Positions 50,445 through 59,668 of a stretch of DNA of 64,000 nucleotides are shown one piece after another (the first letter of the stretch is position 1; the number at the start of each line of letters is the position of its first letter). A model generated the notes under the pieces. That model made no database searches, was not told the DNA's origin, and worked only from the letters and a program-made list of their open reading frames with translations. A program made the position numbers and the translations under genes. Origin of the DNA: Microbacterium forte (GTDB taxonomy: Bacteria > Actinomycetota > Actinomycetes > Actinomycetales > Microbacteriaceae); NCBI RefSeq assembly GCF_031885415.1, contig NZ_CP116871.1, positions 3,224,001 to 3,288,000 of the forward strand, given 5' to 3'.

Positions 50445-51485
50445 ATGAGTGACCCCGAGGTTCCACAGCCCGAGCGGCCGAAAGACGTCAACGACGTCGT
50501 CGACAGCGCGAACGCTGGACTCGACGACGCCGCCGCAGCGAGTGCAGGCGTGCACGGCACGCCCGCGGACCCCACGCACGAGACGTCGGCTCCCGCTCCG
50601 ACCCAGCCCGCCGTCGACCCCGATGTCGCCGCATTCGAGGCTGCCGAGAACGAACACCCCGGCACCTTCGCGACGCCGGAGCTCAACGACCCGAAGTACC
50701 TCGACGACGCAGACGACACGACGAAGTCGTGGAACACGGATGCTGACGCGACGAAGTCCTGGAACACGGATGCCGACGCGACGGCCGCGTACACGCCGCC
50801 GGCCGCGCACGAGCAGTCCGCCCTGGCCGGAGCCGCGTACTCGTCGGCCGACCAGACGGAGACCCGGATCGTCCCGTCGGAGCCGGCAGCCGCCGAGCCG
50901 GTCGTCGTTCCGATCCAGCAGCAGCCGATCTTCGTCCAGGCTCCCGAACCGCCCCGTGAACGAGGCAACCGCGGCACCGCGGGCGCGATCGGCCTGCTCG
51001 CGACCATCGCCTTCGCGATCCTCTACCTGGGCGCGACGCTCGGCCTCCGTGCCGTCGCGGGTGACATCACCGGCGAGAACATCGGCGAAGCCGCTCTCGC
51101 TCCGCTGATGACCTGGGGCTACTGGGTTCCAGTCGTCGGGTTCTTCCTCGGCTTCTGGCTGCTCGGCGCCTTCATCAACCGCGGACGCTGGGGACTCTGG
51201 GTGGTCTTCGGCATCATCGTCGGTCTCATCGCCTACGGCGGGCACATCCTCGGGGCGCTCTTCGAGGCGCCGTTCTGGCTGCTCACCGCCCGGGAGGGCA
51301 GCGAGCTCATCGGAGCGCAGCTCTTCCACCCGCTCGCCATCGCGGCATTCGTCTTCGCCCGTGAGCTGACCATCTGGTTCGGCGCATGGGTCGCCCGCAG
51401 CGGGGCACGCAAGACCGAGCTCAACGCCGAAGCGCAGCGCGAGTACGAGCGCACGCTCGAGGCCGGCCCGACGCTGGCGAGGTAG
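50445..51485 (+). CDS. Membrane protein with acidic repeat-bearing N-terminal region
   Basis: The 346-residue protein has an acidic, disordered cytoplasmic half (about 1-170) and four membrane helices in the C-terminal half. The disordered part carries a doubled 10-residue unit TKSWNTDADA encoded by a 30-bp tandem repeat at 50721-50780. No family is recognised. ATG 50445 has AGAGGCG upstream; the in-frame ATG at 50430 has weaker support. A second membrane protein follows 8 bp downstream. Confidence 0.65.
   Translation: MSDPEVPQPERPKDVNDVVDSANAGLDDAAAASAGVHGTPADPTHETSAPAPTQPAVDPDVAAFEAAENEHPGTFATPELNDPKYLDDADDTTKSWNTDADATKSWNTDADATAAYTPPAAHEQSALAGAAYSSADQTETRIVPSEPAAAEPVVVPIQQQPIFVQAPEPPRERGNRGTAGAIGLLATIAFAILYLGATLGLRAVAGDITGENIGEAALAPLMTWGYWVPVVGFFLGFWLLGAFINRGRWGLWVVFGIIVGLIAYGGHILGALFEAPFWLLTAREGSELIGAQLFHPLAIAAFVFARELTIWFGAWVARSGARKTELNAEAQREYERTLEAGPTLAR
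50721..50780. repeat. 30-bp tandem repeat inside a coding region
   Basis: Two adjacent 30-bp units (50721-50750 and 50751-50780) differ at two bases and encode identical 10-residue units in the disordered part of the protein. Copy number could vary among strains. Confidence 0.85.
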
Positions 51486-51493
51486 TCACGAAC

Positions 51494-51985
51494 ATGTCGT
51501 CGCCGAACCCCCGTGGACCCGAGTCCCCGGGGGTTTCGGTCATTCTGGCGCTGGTGCTCGCCACCATCAGCTTCTTCGCGCTGGCGGTGTTCGGCCTCGG
51601 CGCGGTGAGCATCGCCACCGACAGTGACATCATCGCCGTCCCCGGTCTCGGTCAGCTGCCCGGCGCGATCGGGATGCTGGCGGCCGTCGTGGCGTTCGCG
51701 CTGTCGCTGTGGTCGTCGCTGCGGCGGACGCAGCCGTCGTTCGTGTCGGCGCCGGCGGTCGCATTGGCCACGGCGCTCGCGCACCTGGTCGTCGTGTGGA
51801 TCGGCGTCATCGCCGCCAGCGGCGACATCATCGTCGCGACGGTCGTCGCGGGTGACCTCGTGCGCGGGGGAGCGAGCGCGGTGCTCCTCGTCGCGTCCGC
51901 GATCGCGGCCTGGGGCGGCATCGCGCTCCGGCGCACGCGTGCTCAGCATCCGCAGTGGCCGTGGGAGCGCGAAGAAGACGAGTGA
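51494..51985 (+). CDS. Four-helix membrane protein of unknown function
   Basis: The 163-residue protein is nearly all membrane: four hydrophobic segments (about 15-40, 50-70, 82-103, 120-145) and an acidic tail. No motif is recognised. ATG 51494 lies 8 bp after the preceding membrane-protein gene, so the two probably form an operon. The open frame extends upstream but has no better start. Confidence 0.65.
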   Translation: MSSPNPRGPESPGVSVILALVLATISFFALAVFGLGAVSIATDSDIIAVPGLGQLPGAIGMLAAVVAFALSLWSSLRRTQPSFVSAPAVALATALAHLVVVWIGVIAASGDIIVATVVAGDLVRGGASAVLLVASAIAAWGGIALRRTRAQHPQWPWEREEDE

Positions 51986-52044
51986 CGCCCCGCCGTGGCG
52001 TGGAAATCTCCACGTCGGCGGCGGCCGCGCCGTACGCTCTAGGT

Positions 52045-52692
52045 GTGGAGCGCTCGTTGGAGACGCAGGTCGACCAGGCCGTCGAGGCCTGGTTGCGCTG
52101 GGTGCCGCGCTGGGAGCCGGCGACCCATCGCGGTCGGGTCGCGCCCTGTCGACGTTGTCTGGGGTCGCCGATCCTGTCTGCGGCGGGCATCGGCTCGAAC
52201 ACGCCGCACGGTGTGCAGCACGGTCTCTCCACGCGGATCAAGACGATCGTCGACCACGCCGTGGCCGAGTACACCGCCAGGAACCTGCCGATGCTGCAGC
52301 GCGAACTCGATCAGCAGGCCGCGCGCAACCGGGCACGCAGCTACCGCCCGGCCGACGGTCTGGATCCCGAGTTCGACGGGCTGCCGCTCGACCCCGAGCC
52401 GGTTCCGGGCGCACCGTTCCTCTTCACGATCGCCGGCATGGCCGACGAGGCAGTCGCCGATCTGCCGCCTCTGCCCCCGTTGAGCGACGAGGCGAAGGTC
52501 GCCCTGCGTCAAGAGGTCGCCCTCGCCGACGAGTACGCGAACATGGTCGGTCGCGAGATCTGCGGCATCCTGCTGCGCCACCGCATCTACATCCAGGCTG
52601 CGATCTCGCAGCATGTCGAGCCGCAGATCGAGGCGCTGCTGGCTGAACTCACCGACTCGCTCGACTCCCCGTTCGACGCGGATCAGTCGTAG
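52045..52692 (+). CDS. Conserved hypothetical protein upstream of rpsL
   Basis: The 215-residue soluble protein has a CRRC pair near residues 35-38 that could bind metal, and helical central and C-terminal regions. I recognise no function. The frame opens at 51955, but GTG 52045 follows TACGCT (52033-52038) by exactly six bases, which fixes a leaderless start and removes a 30-residue Arg-rich false N terminus. It precedes the str operon but ends before that operon's own strong promoter. Confidence 0.7.
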   Translation: MERSLETQVDQAVEAWLRWVPRWEPATHRGRVAPCRRCLGSPILSAAGIGSNTPHGVQHGLSTRIKTIVDHAVAEYTARNLPMLQRELDQQAARNRARSYRPADGLDPEFDGLPLDPEPVPGAPFLFTIAGMADEAVADLPPLPPLSDEAKVALRQEVALADEYANMVGREICGILLRHRIYIQAAISQHVEPQIEALLAELTDSLDSPFDADQS

Positions 52693-52709
52693 ATCGCTGC
52701 AGCCCTCAT

Positions 52710-52738
52710 TTGACCACCACGTTACGTGGCATTACACT
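52710..52738 (+). promoter_or_regulatory. str operon promoter with dyad in spacer
   Basis: -35 TTGACC (52710-52715) and -10 TACACT (52733-52738) have an ideal 17-bp spacer. A perfect inverted repeat CCACGT-T-ACGTGG (52717-52729) sits in the spacer and could bind a regulator. The untranslated leader runs about 160 bases to rpsL and holds several short inverted repeats (for example CACGTC/GACGTG near 52750). Confidence 0.85.
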
Positions 52739-52905
52739 TGATCAGGTGTGTGCACGTCTCGACGTGCGCGCTGGGCGTCGGCACCATGCCGGTCCGCCCC
52801 CACGGCATACCCACCACCACAAAGGCACGTCGATTCCGGCGTGCCGGTGGGTCACTGATGTGAAACCCATCACGCTGTCACCGTGCAGCATTATGAGGAG
52901 AGAAC

Positions 52906-53274
52906 GTGCCAACCATTCAGCAGTTGGTTCGCAAGGGTCGCTCGCCCAAGGTCACCAAGACCAAGGCGCCCGCACTCAAGTCGAACCCGCAGCAGGCCGG
53001 GGTCTGCACCCGCGTCTACACCACCACCCCGAAGAAGCCGAACTCGGCGATGCGCAAGGTCGCTCGTGTGAAGCTCCGCAACGGCACCGAGGTGACCGCC
53101 TACATCCCGGGCGAGGGTCACAACCTCCAGGAGCACTCGCTGGTGCTCGTCCGCGGTGGTCGTGTCAAGGACCTCCCCGGTGTTCGCTACAAGATCGTCC
53201 GTGGCGCCCTGGACACCCAGGCCGTCAAGAACCGTAAGCAGGCTCGCAGCCTCTACGGCGCAAAGAAGGGCTGA
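52906..53274 (+). CDS. rpsL: 30S ribosomal protein S12
   Basis: S12 lies at the decoding centre of the small subunit. The 122-residue sequence has the universal [12 protein letters not shown] (about 42-53) and [10 protein letters not shown], the two loops where streptomycin-resistance changes occur; both look wild-type here. A GAGGAGAG site precedes the GTG. It is the first gene of the str operon. Confidence 0.98.
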   Translation: MPTIQQLVRKGRSPKVTKTKAPALKSNPQQAGVCTRVYTTTPKKPNSAMRKVARVKLRNGTEVTAYIPGEGHNLQEHSLVLVRGGRVKDLPGVRYKIVRGALDTQAVKNRKQARSLYGAKKG

Positions 53275-53279
53275 GTCCA

Positions 53280-53750
53280 ATGCCTCGTAAGGGTCCCGCC
53301 CCCAAGCGTCCCGTCGTCAACGACCCGGTATACGGCGCTCCGATCGTCAGCCAGCTGGTCAACAAGATCCTGGTCGACGGTAAGAAGTCGCTCGCCGAGT
53401 CGATCGTCTACAACGCCCTCAAGGGCGTCGAGGCGAAGAACGGTCAGGATGCCGTCGCCACTCTGAAGAAGGCGCTCGACAACGTGCGCCCGACTCTCGA
53501 GGTCAAGAGCCGCCGCGTCGGTGGCTCGACCTACCAGGTTCCGGTCGAGGTCAAGCCGCACCGCGCGAACACCCTCGCGCTGCGCTGGCTCGTCAGCTAC
53601 GCCAAGGGTCGTCGTGAGAAGACGATGACCGAGCGTCTCCAGAACGAGATCCTCGACGCGTCGAACGGTCTCGGTGCAGCGGTCAAGCGCCGCGAGGACA
53701 CGCACAAGATGGCCGAGTCGAACCGCGCGTTCGCTCACTACCGCTGGTAA
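53280..53750 (+). CDS. rpsG: 30S ribosomal protein S7
   Basis: S7 organises the head of the 30S subunit and binds the 3' major domain of 16S rRNA. The 156-residue sequence has the conserved PRKGPAPKR start and the helical core with [14 protein letters not shown]. It follows rpsL by 5 bp and is co-transcribed with it. Confidence 0.97.
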   Translation: MPRKGPAPKRPVVNDPVYGAPIVSQLVNKILVDGKKSLAESIVYNALKGVEAKNGQDAVATLKKALDNVRPTLEVKSRRVGGSTYQVPVEVKPHRANTLALRWLVSYAKGRREKTMTERLQNEILDASNGLGAAVKRREDTHKMAESNRAFAHYRW

Positions 53751-53834
53751 ACAGCTTCGCCTGCCCCCGGCCACACGCCGGGGGCAGGCACCCCCTCTTC
53801 GCAGTACGACTGCCAAAAAGATAAGGACACTCCT

Positions 53835-55952
53835 GTGGCACAAGACGTGCTCACCGACCTGAGCAAGGTTCGGAACATCGGCATCATGGCTCACATCGAT
53901 GCCGGCAAGACCACCACCACCGAGCGCATCCTGTTCTACACGGGCGTCAACCACAAGCTCGGCGAGACCCACGACGGTGCCTCGACCACCGACTGGATGG
54001 AGCAGGAGAAGGAGCGCGGCATCACGATCACGTCTGCCGCCGTGACCTGCTACTGGAACAAGAACCAGATCAACATCATCGACACCCCCGGTCACGTGGA
54101 CTTCACGGTCGAGGTGGAGCGCTCGCTCCGCGTCCTCGACGGTGCTGTCGCAGTGTTCGACGGCAAGGAGGGCGTCGAGCCCCAGTCCGAGACCGTGTGG
54201 CGTCAGGCTGACAAGTACAACGTCCCCCGCATCTGCTTCGTCAACAAGATGGACAAGCTCGGCGCGGACTTCTACTTCACCGTCGACACCATCATCAACC
54301 GCCTCGGCGCCAAGCCGCTGGTCATCCAGCTGCCCATCGGTGCAGAGAACGACTTCGTCGGCGTCATCGACCTCGTCGAGATGCGTGCTCTCGTCTGGGC
54401 TGGTGACTCCAAGGGTGACGTCACCATGGGCGCCTCCTACGAGGTCCAGGAGATCCCGGCCGACCTTAAGGACAAGGCAGACGAGTACCGTCAGCAGCTC
54501 CTCGAGACCGTCGCCGAGACCGACGACGCTCTGCTCGAGAAGTTCTTCGGTGGCGAAGACCTGACCGTCGCCGAGATCAAGGGCGCGATCCGCAAGCTCA
54601 CCGTGGCTTCCGAGATCTACCCGGTCCTCTGCGGCTCGGCGTTCAAGAACCGTGGCGTCCAGCCGATGCTCGACGCGGTCGTCGACTACCTGCCGAACCC
54701 GCTCGACGTGGGCTCGATCCAGGCTCACGACCCCAAGGACTACGACACGATCATCGAGCGTCACCCCGACGCGAAGGATCCGTTCGCGGCTCTCGCGTTC
54801 AAGGTCGCGGTGCACCCGTTCTTCGGTCGCCTCACCTACGTGCGCGTCTACTCGGGCCAGCTCGACTCCGGAGCCCAGGTCGTCAACTCGACCAAGGGCA
54901 AGAAGGAGCGCATCGGAAAGATCTTCCAGATGCACGCCAACAAGGAGATCCCGGTCCCCTCGGTCACTGCGGGCAACATCTACGCGGTCATCGGTCTGAA
55001 GGACACCACCACCGGTGACACCCTGACCGACCCGGCCTCGCCGGTCGTACTCGAGTCGATGACGTTCCCCGAGCCCGTCATCGAGGTCGCCATCGAGCCG
55101 AAGACCAAGGCCGACCAGGAGAAGCTGGGTGTCGCCATCCAGAAGCTCGCTGAAGAGGACCCGACCTTCCGCACGGAGCTCAACCCCGAGACCGGTCAGA
55201 CGACCATTAAGGGCATGGGCGAGCTGCACCTCGACATCCTCGTCGACCGCATGAAGCGCGAGTTCAACGTCGAGGCCAACGTCGGCAAGCCGCAGGTCGC
55301 GTACCGCGAGACGATCCGCAAGGGCGTCGAGAAGTACGACTACACGCACAAGAAGCAGACCGGTGGTTCGGGTCAGTTCGCGAAGATCCAGTTCAACATC
55401 GAGCCGCTCGACCTCGACGACGAGAAGACGTACGAATTCGTCAACTCGGTCACCGGTGGTCGCATCCCGCGTGAGTACATCGGCTCGATCGATGCCGGCT
55501 TCCAGGATGCGATGAACGTCGGCGTGCTCGCCGGATACCCGATCGTCGGCGTCAAGGCGACGATCGTCGATGGTGCTGCTCACGACGTCGACTCTTCGGA
55601 GATGGCGTTCAAGATAGCAGGATCCATGGGTATGAAGGAAGCTCTTCGTCGGGCCAACCCCACGCTCCTCGAGCCGCTCATGGCGGTCGAGGTGCGTACT
55701 CCCGAGGAGTACATGGGCGACGTCATCGGTGACCTGAACTCGCGTCGCGGCCAGATCCAGTCGATGGAAGACGCCGCCGGCGTCAAGGTCGTCCGTGCGC
55801 ACGTGCCGCTGTCCGAGATGTTCGGCTACATCGGCGACCTGCGCTCGAAGACCTCGGGTCGCGCCGTCTACTCGATGGAGTTCAACAGCTACGCTGAGGT
55901 TCCCCGCGCTGTGGCCGACGAGATCGTCCAGAAGCACCAGGGCGGCGAGTAA
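53835..55952 (+). CDS. fusA: Elongation factor G
   Basis: EF-G is the GTPase that moves tRNAs and mRNA through the ribosome. The 705-residue protein has G1 [12 protein letters not shown] (about 18-29), G3 DTPGHVDF and G4 NKMD, with domains II-V complete. An AAGGA site precedes the GTG. A hairpin follows the stop, so the downstream tuf gene may need its own promoter. Confidence 0.98.
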   Translation: MAQDVLTDLSKVRNIGIMAHIDAGKTTTTERILFYTGVNHKLGETHDGASTTDWMEQEKERGITITSAAVTCYWNKNQINIIDTPGHVDFTVEVERSLRVLDGAVAVFDGKEGVEPQSETVWRQADKYNVPRICFVNKMDKLGADFYFTVDTIINRLGAKPLVIQLPIGAENDFVGVIDLVEMRALVWAGDSKGDVTMGASYEVQEIPADLKDKADEYRQQLLETVAETDDALLEKFFGGEDLTVAEIKGAIRKLTVASEIYPVLCGSAFKNRGVQPMLDAVVDYLPNPLDVGSIQAHDPKDYDTIIERHPDAKDPFAALAFKVAVHPFFGRLTYVRVYSGQLDSGAQVVNSTKGKKERIGKIFQMHANKEIPVPSVTAGNIYAVIGLKDTTTGDTLTDPASPVVLESMTFPEPVIEVAIEPKTKADQEKLGVAIQKLAEEDPTFRTELNPETGQTTIKGMGELHLDILVDRMKREFNVEANVGKPQVAYRETIRKGVEKYDYTHKKQTGGSGQFAKIQFNIEPLDLDDEKTYEFVNSVTGGRIPREYIGSIDAGFQDAMNVGVLAGYPIVGVKATIVDGAAHDVDSSEMAFKIAGSMGMKEALRRANPTLLEPLMAVEVRTPEEYMGDVIGDLNSRRGQIQSMEDAAGVKVVRAHVPLSEMFGYIGDLRSKTSGRAVYSMEFNSYAEVPRAVADEIVQKHQGGE

Positions 55953-55958
55953 CACTTT

Positions 55959-55989
55959 CCTGGGAGCCGGGTTTCGGCTCGGCTCCCAG
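55959..55989 (+). terminator. Hairpin after fusA
   Basis: A 10-bp stem CTGGGAGCCG (55959-55968) pairs with 55979-55989 around a 10-base loop, six bases after the fusA stop. It probably attenuates read-through into tuf. Confidence 0.7.
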
Positions 55990-56019
55990 GTCACCTACAA
56001 CTTCACATTCCCTCTCTAC

Positions 56020-56025
56020 TAAACT
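56020..56025 (+). promoter_or_regulatory. Possible tuf promoter -10
   Basis: TAAACT lies in an AT-richer stretch 75 bases before tuf and after the fusA hairpin. The -35 is weak (TACAAC at 55996-56001, 18-bp spacer). It would allow separate, stronger EF-Tu expression. Confidence 0.4.
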
Positions 56026-56100
56026 GAGATTCACACCCGTAGAGAACCGGTCGCAAACCAGTGCCCGGCACCCTCTACATGACGTCCTGAGGAGGACCCA

Positions 56101-57291
<1,191 letters not shown>

Positions 57292-57306
57292 GCATCTGCT
57301 TTCTCG

Positions 57307-57340
57307 CACAGGGGTCGGGCCTTCGGGTCCGGCCCCTGTG
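57307..57340 (+). terminator. Intrinsic terminator after tuf
   Basis: A stem of about 13 bp (57307-57319 with 57328-57340, CACAGGGG outermost, one G-T pair) ends the str operon 15 bp after the tuf stop. Confidence 0.85.
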
Positions 57341-57484
57341 TCGTACCCGGGTGCGGACATGTCGTGAGCGCGCAGGTTCTCGGCGACTTCGCGGTGAGAC
57401 GCGACTCGTGACGGATAACATGGCCCGAGCCTGCCTGCGGGCATCGCCGTCGCCCGACCTCGGGCGTGAGAGAGGAACGCGACC

Positions 57485-58147
57485 ATGACACAGATCCAGG
57501 TGGGACCCCCGCCGCCGCGAAGCCACGCGCGGCTGTGGATCTCGACGCTGCTGCTGATCGTGTACTCCGCGTTCGTGCTGCTGGTCACGATGTGGCCGCA
57601 GCCTGAGCAGCTCGAGTTCGACAGCATCGCGGGGCGTGTGGTCCGTGCGCTGCACAACCTCGGCGTGCCCGAGCGATTCGACTACAACGAACTCGAGTTC
57701 GCCGCCAACATCGGCATGTTCGTGCCGCTCGGCTTCCTGCTCGGTCTCGCACTCGCACGCAAAGCGTGGTGGGTCGCGATCTTCCTGCTGCCCGCCTTCT
57801 CGGGCGCGATCGAGTTCACGCAGGGCATCGCGCTCGACGAGCGCGTATCGACCGTGCTCGACGTGCTGGCGAACACGATCGGCGGATACACGGGCGTGCT
57901 GCTCGCGATGATCCTCAGGGCGATGATTCACGCCAGAGATCGCACCATGATCGAGCGCGAGCTGTGGGAGCGTCGTGCAGCCGCCGCCGAACTGCAGCGG
58001 CAGAACGCCGCTCGTGCTGTGGCTCGCGCGACGCAGACGTCGCAGCCGGTGCCGGCGTGGGCCGAGGAGCCCGTTCCGGTGACTCGTGTGCTGGACGCGG
58101 ACTTCTGGGAGACGGGTGACGCGCCTACGGTGCGGATTCCTGTGTAG
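57485..58147 (+). CDS. VanZ family membrane protein
   Basis: The 220-residue protein has a VanZ-like domain of about four or five helices (about 18-145), with the conserved [14 protein letters not shown] and the acidic-polar [10 protein letters not shown] segment, then a charged cytoplasmic tail (about 150-220). VanZ-like proteins influence cell-envelope and teicoplanin sensitivity, but their mechanism is unknown. A purine-rich GAGAGAGGA precedes the ATG. It may belong with the surface-polysaccharide genes that follow. Confidence 0.82.
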   Translation: MTQIQVGPPPPRSHARLWISTLLLIVYSAFVLLVTMWPQPEQLEFDSIAGRVVRALHNLGVPERFDYNELEFAANIGMFVPLGFLLGLALARKAWWVAIFLLPAFSGAIEFTQGIALDERVSTVLDVLANTIGGYTGVLLAMILRAMIHARDRTMIERELWERRAAAAELQRQNAARAVARATQTSQPVPAWAEEPVPVTRVLDADFWETGDAPTVRIPV

Positions 58148-58219
58148 ATCGGGGTGGTGCTCTGCGCGTCAGATAGTCTGAGCGAACCGGTCGCTTCTCC
58201 AATAACGTAGGGCTTCAGA

Positions 58220-59533
58220 ATGACTGTACGAGTACATCTGGACGGAGTCGTGGGCGACTTCCTCAAAGGCTGGGCCGTCGATGACGACGCTCCGAGCGTC
58301 CCGGTGGTCGTCGAGGTATTCGCGGAGTCCCGGCGGCTAGGCTCAGTCGTAGCGGACAGAGAGAGAAGAGATCTGGCGACCGAGGAGGGGCGCAGCCCTT
58401 CGATCGGGTTTCGATTCGTGCTGCCTGCCTCGCTGCTCACCGGTGATGAGGAGCAGTTCACCGTGCGAGCCGTGGTGGCGACTGAGGGACAGGCGACGGC
58501 CACTCGCACTCTCGCGACGACCCGGTTGGCGTTCGCGACACCGGCGGGCAAGCCGTGGGTTCTGGCATCGGATGACATTCCCAGCGTGGAGGGTGATGTC
58601 GACGACGAACTCCGGAGCATTCTCGCGTGTGCGAGTGCCGGCGAGATCGACGAAGCGATCGGAATGGCGCGCGCGAAGTTTCGGTTGAACCGTGACCTGT
58701 TCGGCGTGGATACCGGACTGGTCGAAGCCGTGTCGCGCCACACCGGCGTGAAGACATTCGAGCAGCTGATGACCGACCGGCGCCATGAGTGGTTCGAAAG
58801 CGGCAACCATTCCTTCTGGCAGAGTCGGCTGGAGAAGAAGGACGCGATGCACGCGTTCGCACGTGAGAACCTCGTGGAGATTCCACGACAGATCGCACAT
58901 TTCTCGGACCCGGAGGAGCTGCTGCAGCTCGACCTTCCGCAGCGCTACGTGGCCAAGCCGGACGGTCTGGCATCGGCGAAGGGAGTCTTCGCCGTATCCC
59001 GCGGTGTCAACGTGTTCACCGGCAAGCCCATCTCACCGGATCGCATCGTGGCGAACTGGCAGAAGCTCGCGAGCGAGACGGACCGGGTCGATATGTACAT
59101 CGTCGAGGAGTTCGTCGCGGACCGTTTCGCTCCGGAAGCGAACGTCATACCCCTTGACTACAAGTTCTACGTGTTCCGCGGCATCGCCGGGTTCCTCGAA
59201 GTGTTCGACCGCAACTACCCCGGACCATCCAGACGGCCCTACTCGGTCACGTGGCGCCCTCTGCCGCACCCGCTGGAGTTGGGCCGGACCCTGGGCAACG
59301 CGATGCGCGAGCCCGACAATCTGAGCGAAATGATCAGCGTCGCGGAGCGGCTGGGCAGTGAGGTGGGAGCGTTCTGTCGCGTCGATCTCTTCAACACACC
59401 GAGAGGCCCGGTCCTCGGGGAGATCACCATCTTGCCGGCGAACGGAAAGAACCGAACCGCCTATGCGAATGTGATCACCCAGCAGGCGTACATCGTGTTC
59501 GAGGACCAGGAGCTCTGGTCCACCGACGCGTGA
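58220..59533 (+). CDS. TupA-like ATP-grasp protein
   Basis: The 437-residue protein has an N-terminal beta-rich domain (about 1-115), then a TupA-like ATP-grasp domain (about 190-430), with RYVAKPDGLASAKGVF and YIVEEFVADRF typical of ATP-grasp ligases. TupA acts in teichuronopeptide assembly, so this enzyme probably joins an amino acid or other acid to a surface polymer. A -10-like TAGTCT (58174-58179) lies 40 bases before the ATG. Codon bias is slightly lower in GC than that of the housekeeping neighbours. Confidence 0.8.
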   Translation: MTVRVHLDGVVGDFLKGWAVDDDAPSVPVVVEVFAESRRLGSVVADRERRDLATEEGRSPSIGFRFVLPASLLTGDEEQFTVRAVVATEGQATATRTLATTRLAFATPAGKPWVLASDDIPSVEGDVDDELRSILACASAGEIDEAIGMARAKFRLNRDLFGVDTGLVEAVSRHTGVKTFEQLMTDRRHEWFESGNHSFWQSRLEKKDAMHAFARENLVEIPRQIAHFSDPEELLQLDLPQRYVAKPDGLASAKGVFAVSRGVNVFTGKPISPDRIVANWQKLASETDRVDMYIVEEFVADRFAPEANVIPLDYKFYVFRGIAGFLEVFDRNYPGPSRRPYSVTWRPLPHPLELGRTLGNAMREPDNLSEMISVAERLGSEVGAFCRVDLFNTPRGPVLGEITILPANGKNRTAYANVITQQAYIVFEDQELWSTDA

Positions 59534-59668
59534 TGCACTGAGCGGGCGCATCCCCCGCCGGGCGGACACGAAACACGACCGACACTCAACGTGGTTAGGA
59601 TTGATCCGACCGTCCAACGGCCTCGATCGGGTGCCGACGCTGAGCTGTGAAGCGAGAGTAATACTGGT

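Noticed and set aside
53253..55994. A 913-codon open frame antisense to fusA
   Set aside because: It mirrors the conserved EF-G frame; long antisense frames are an artefact of high-GC codon use.
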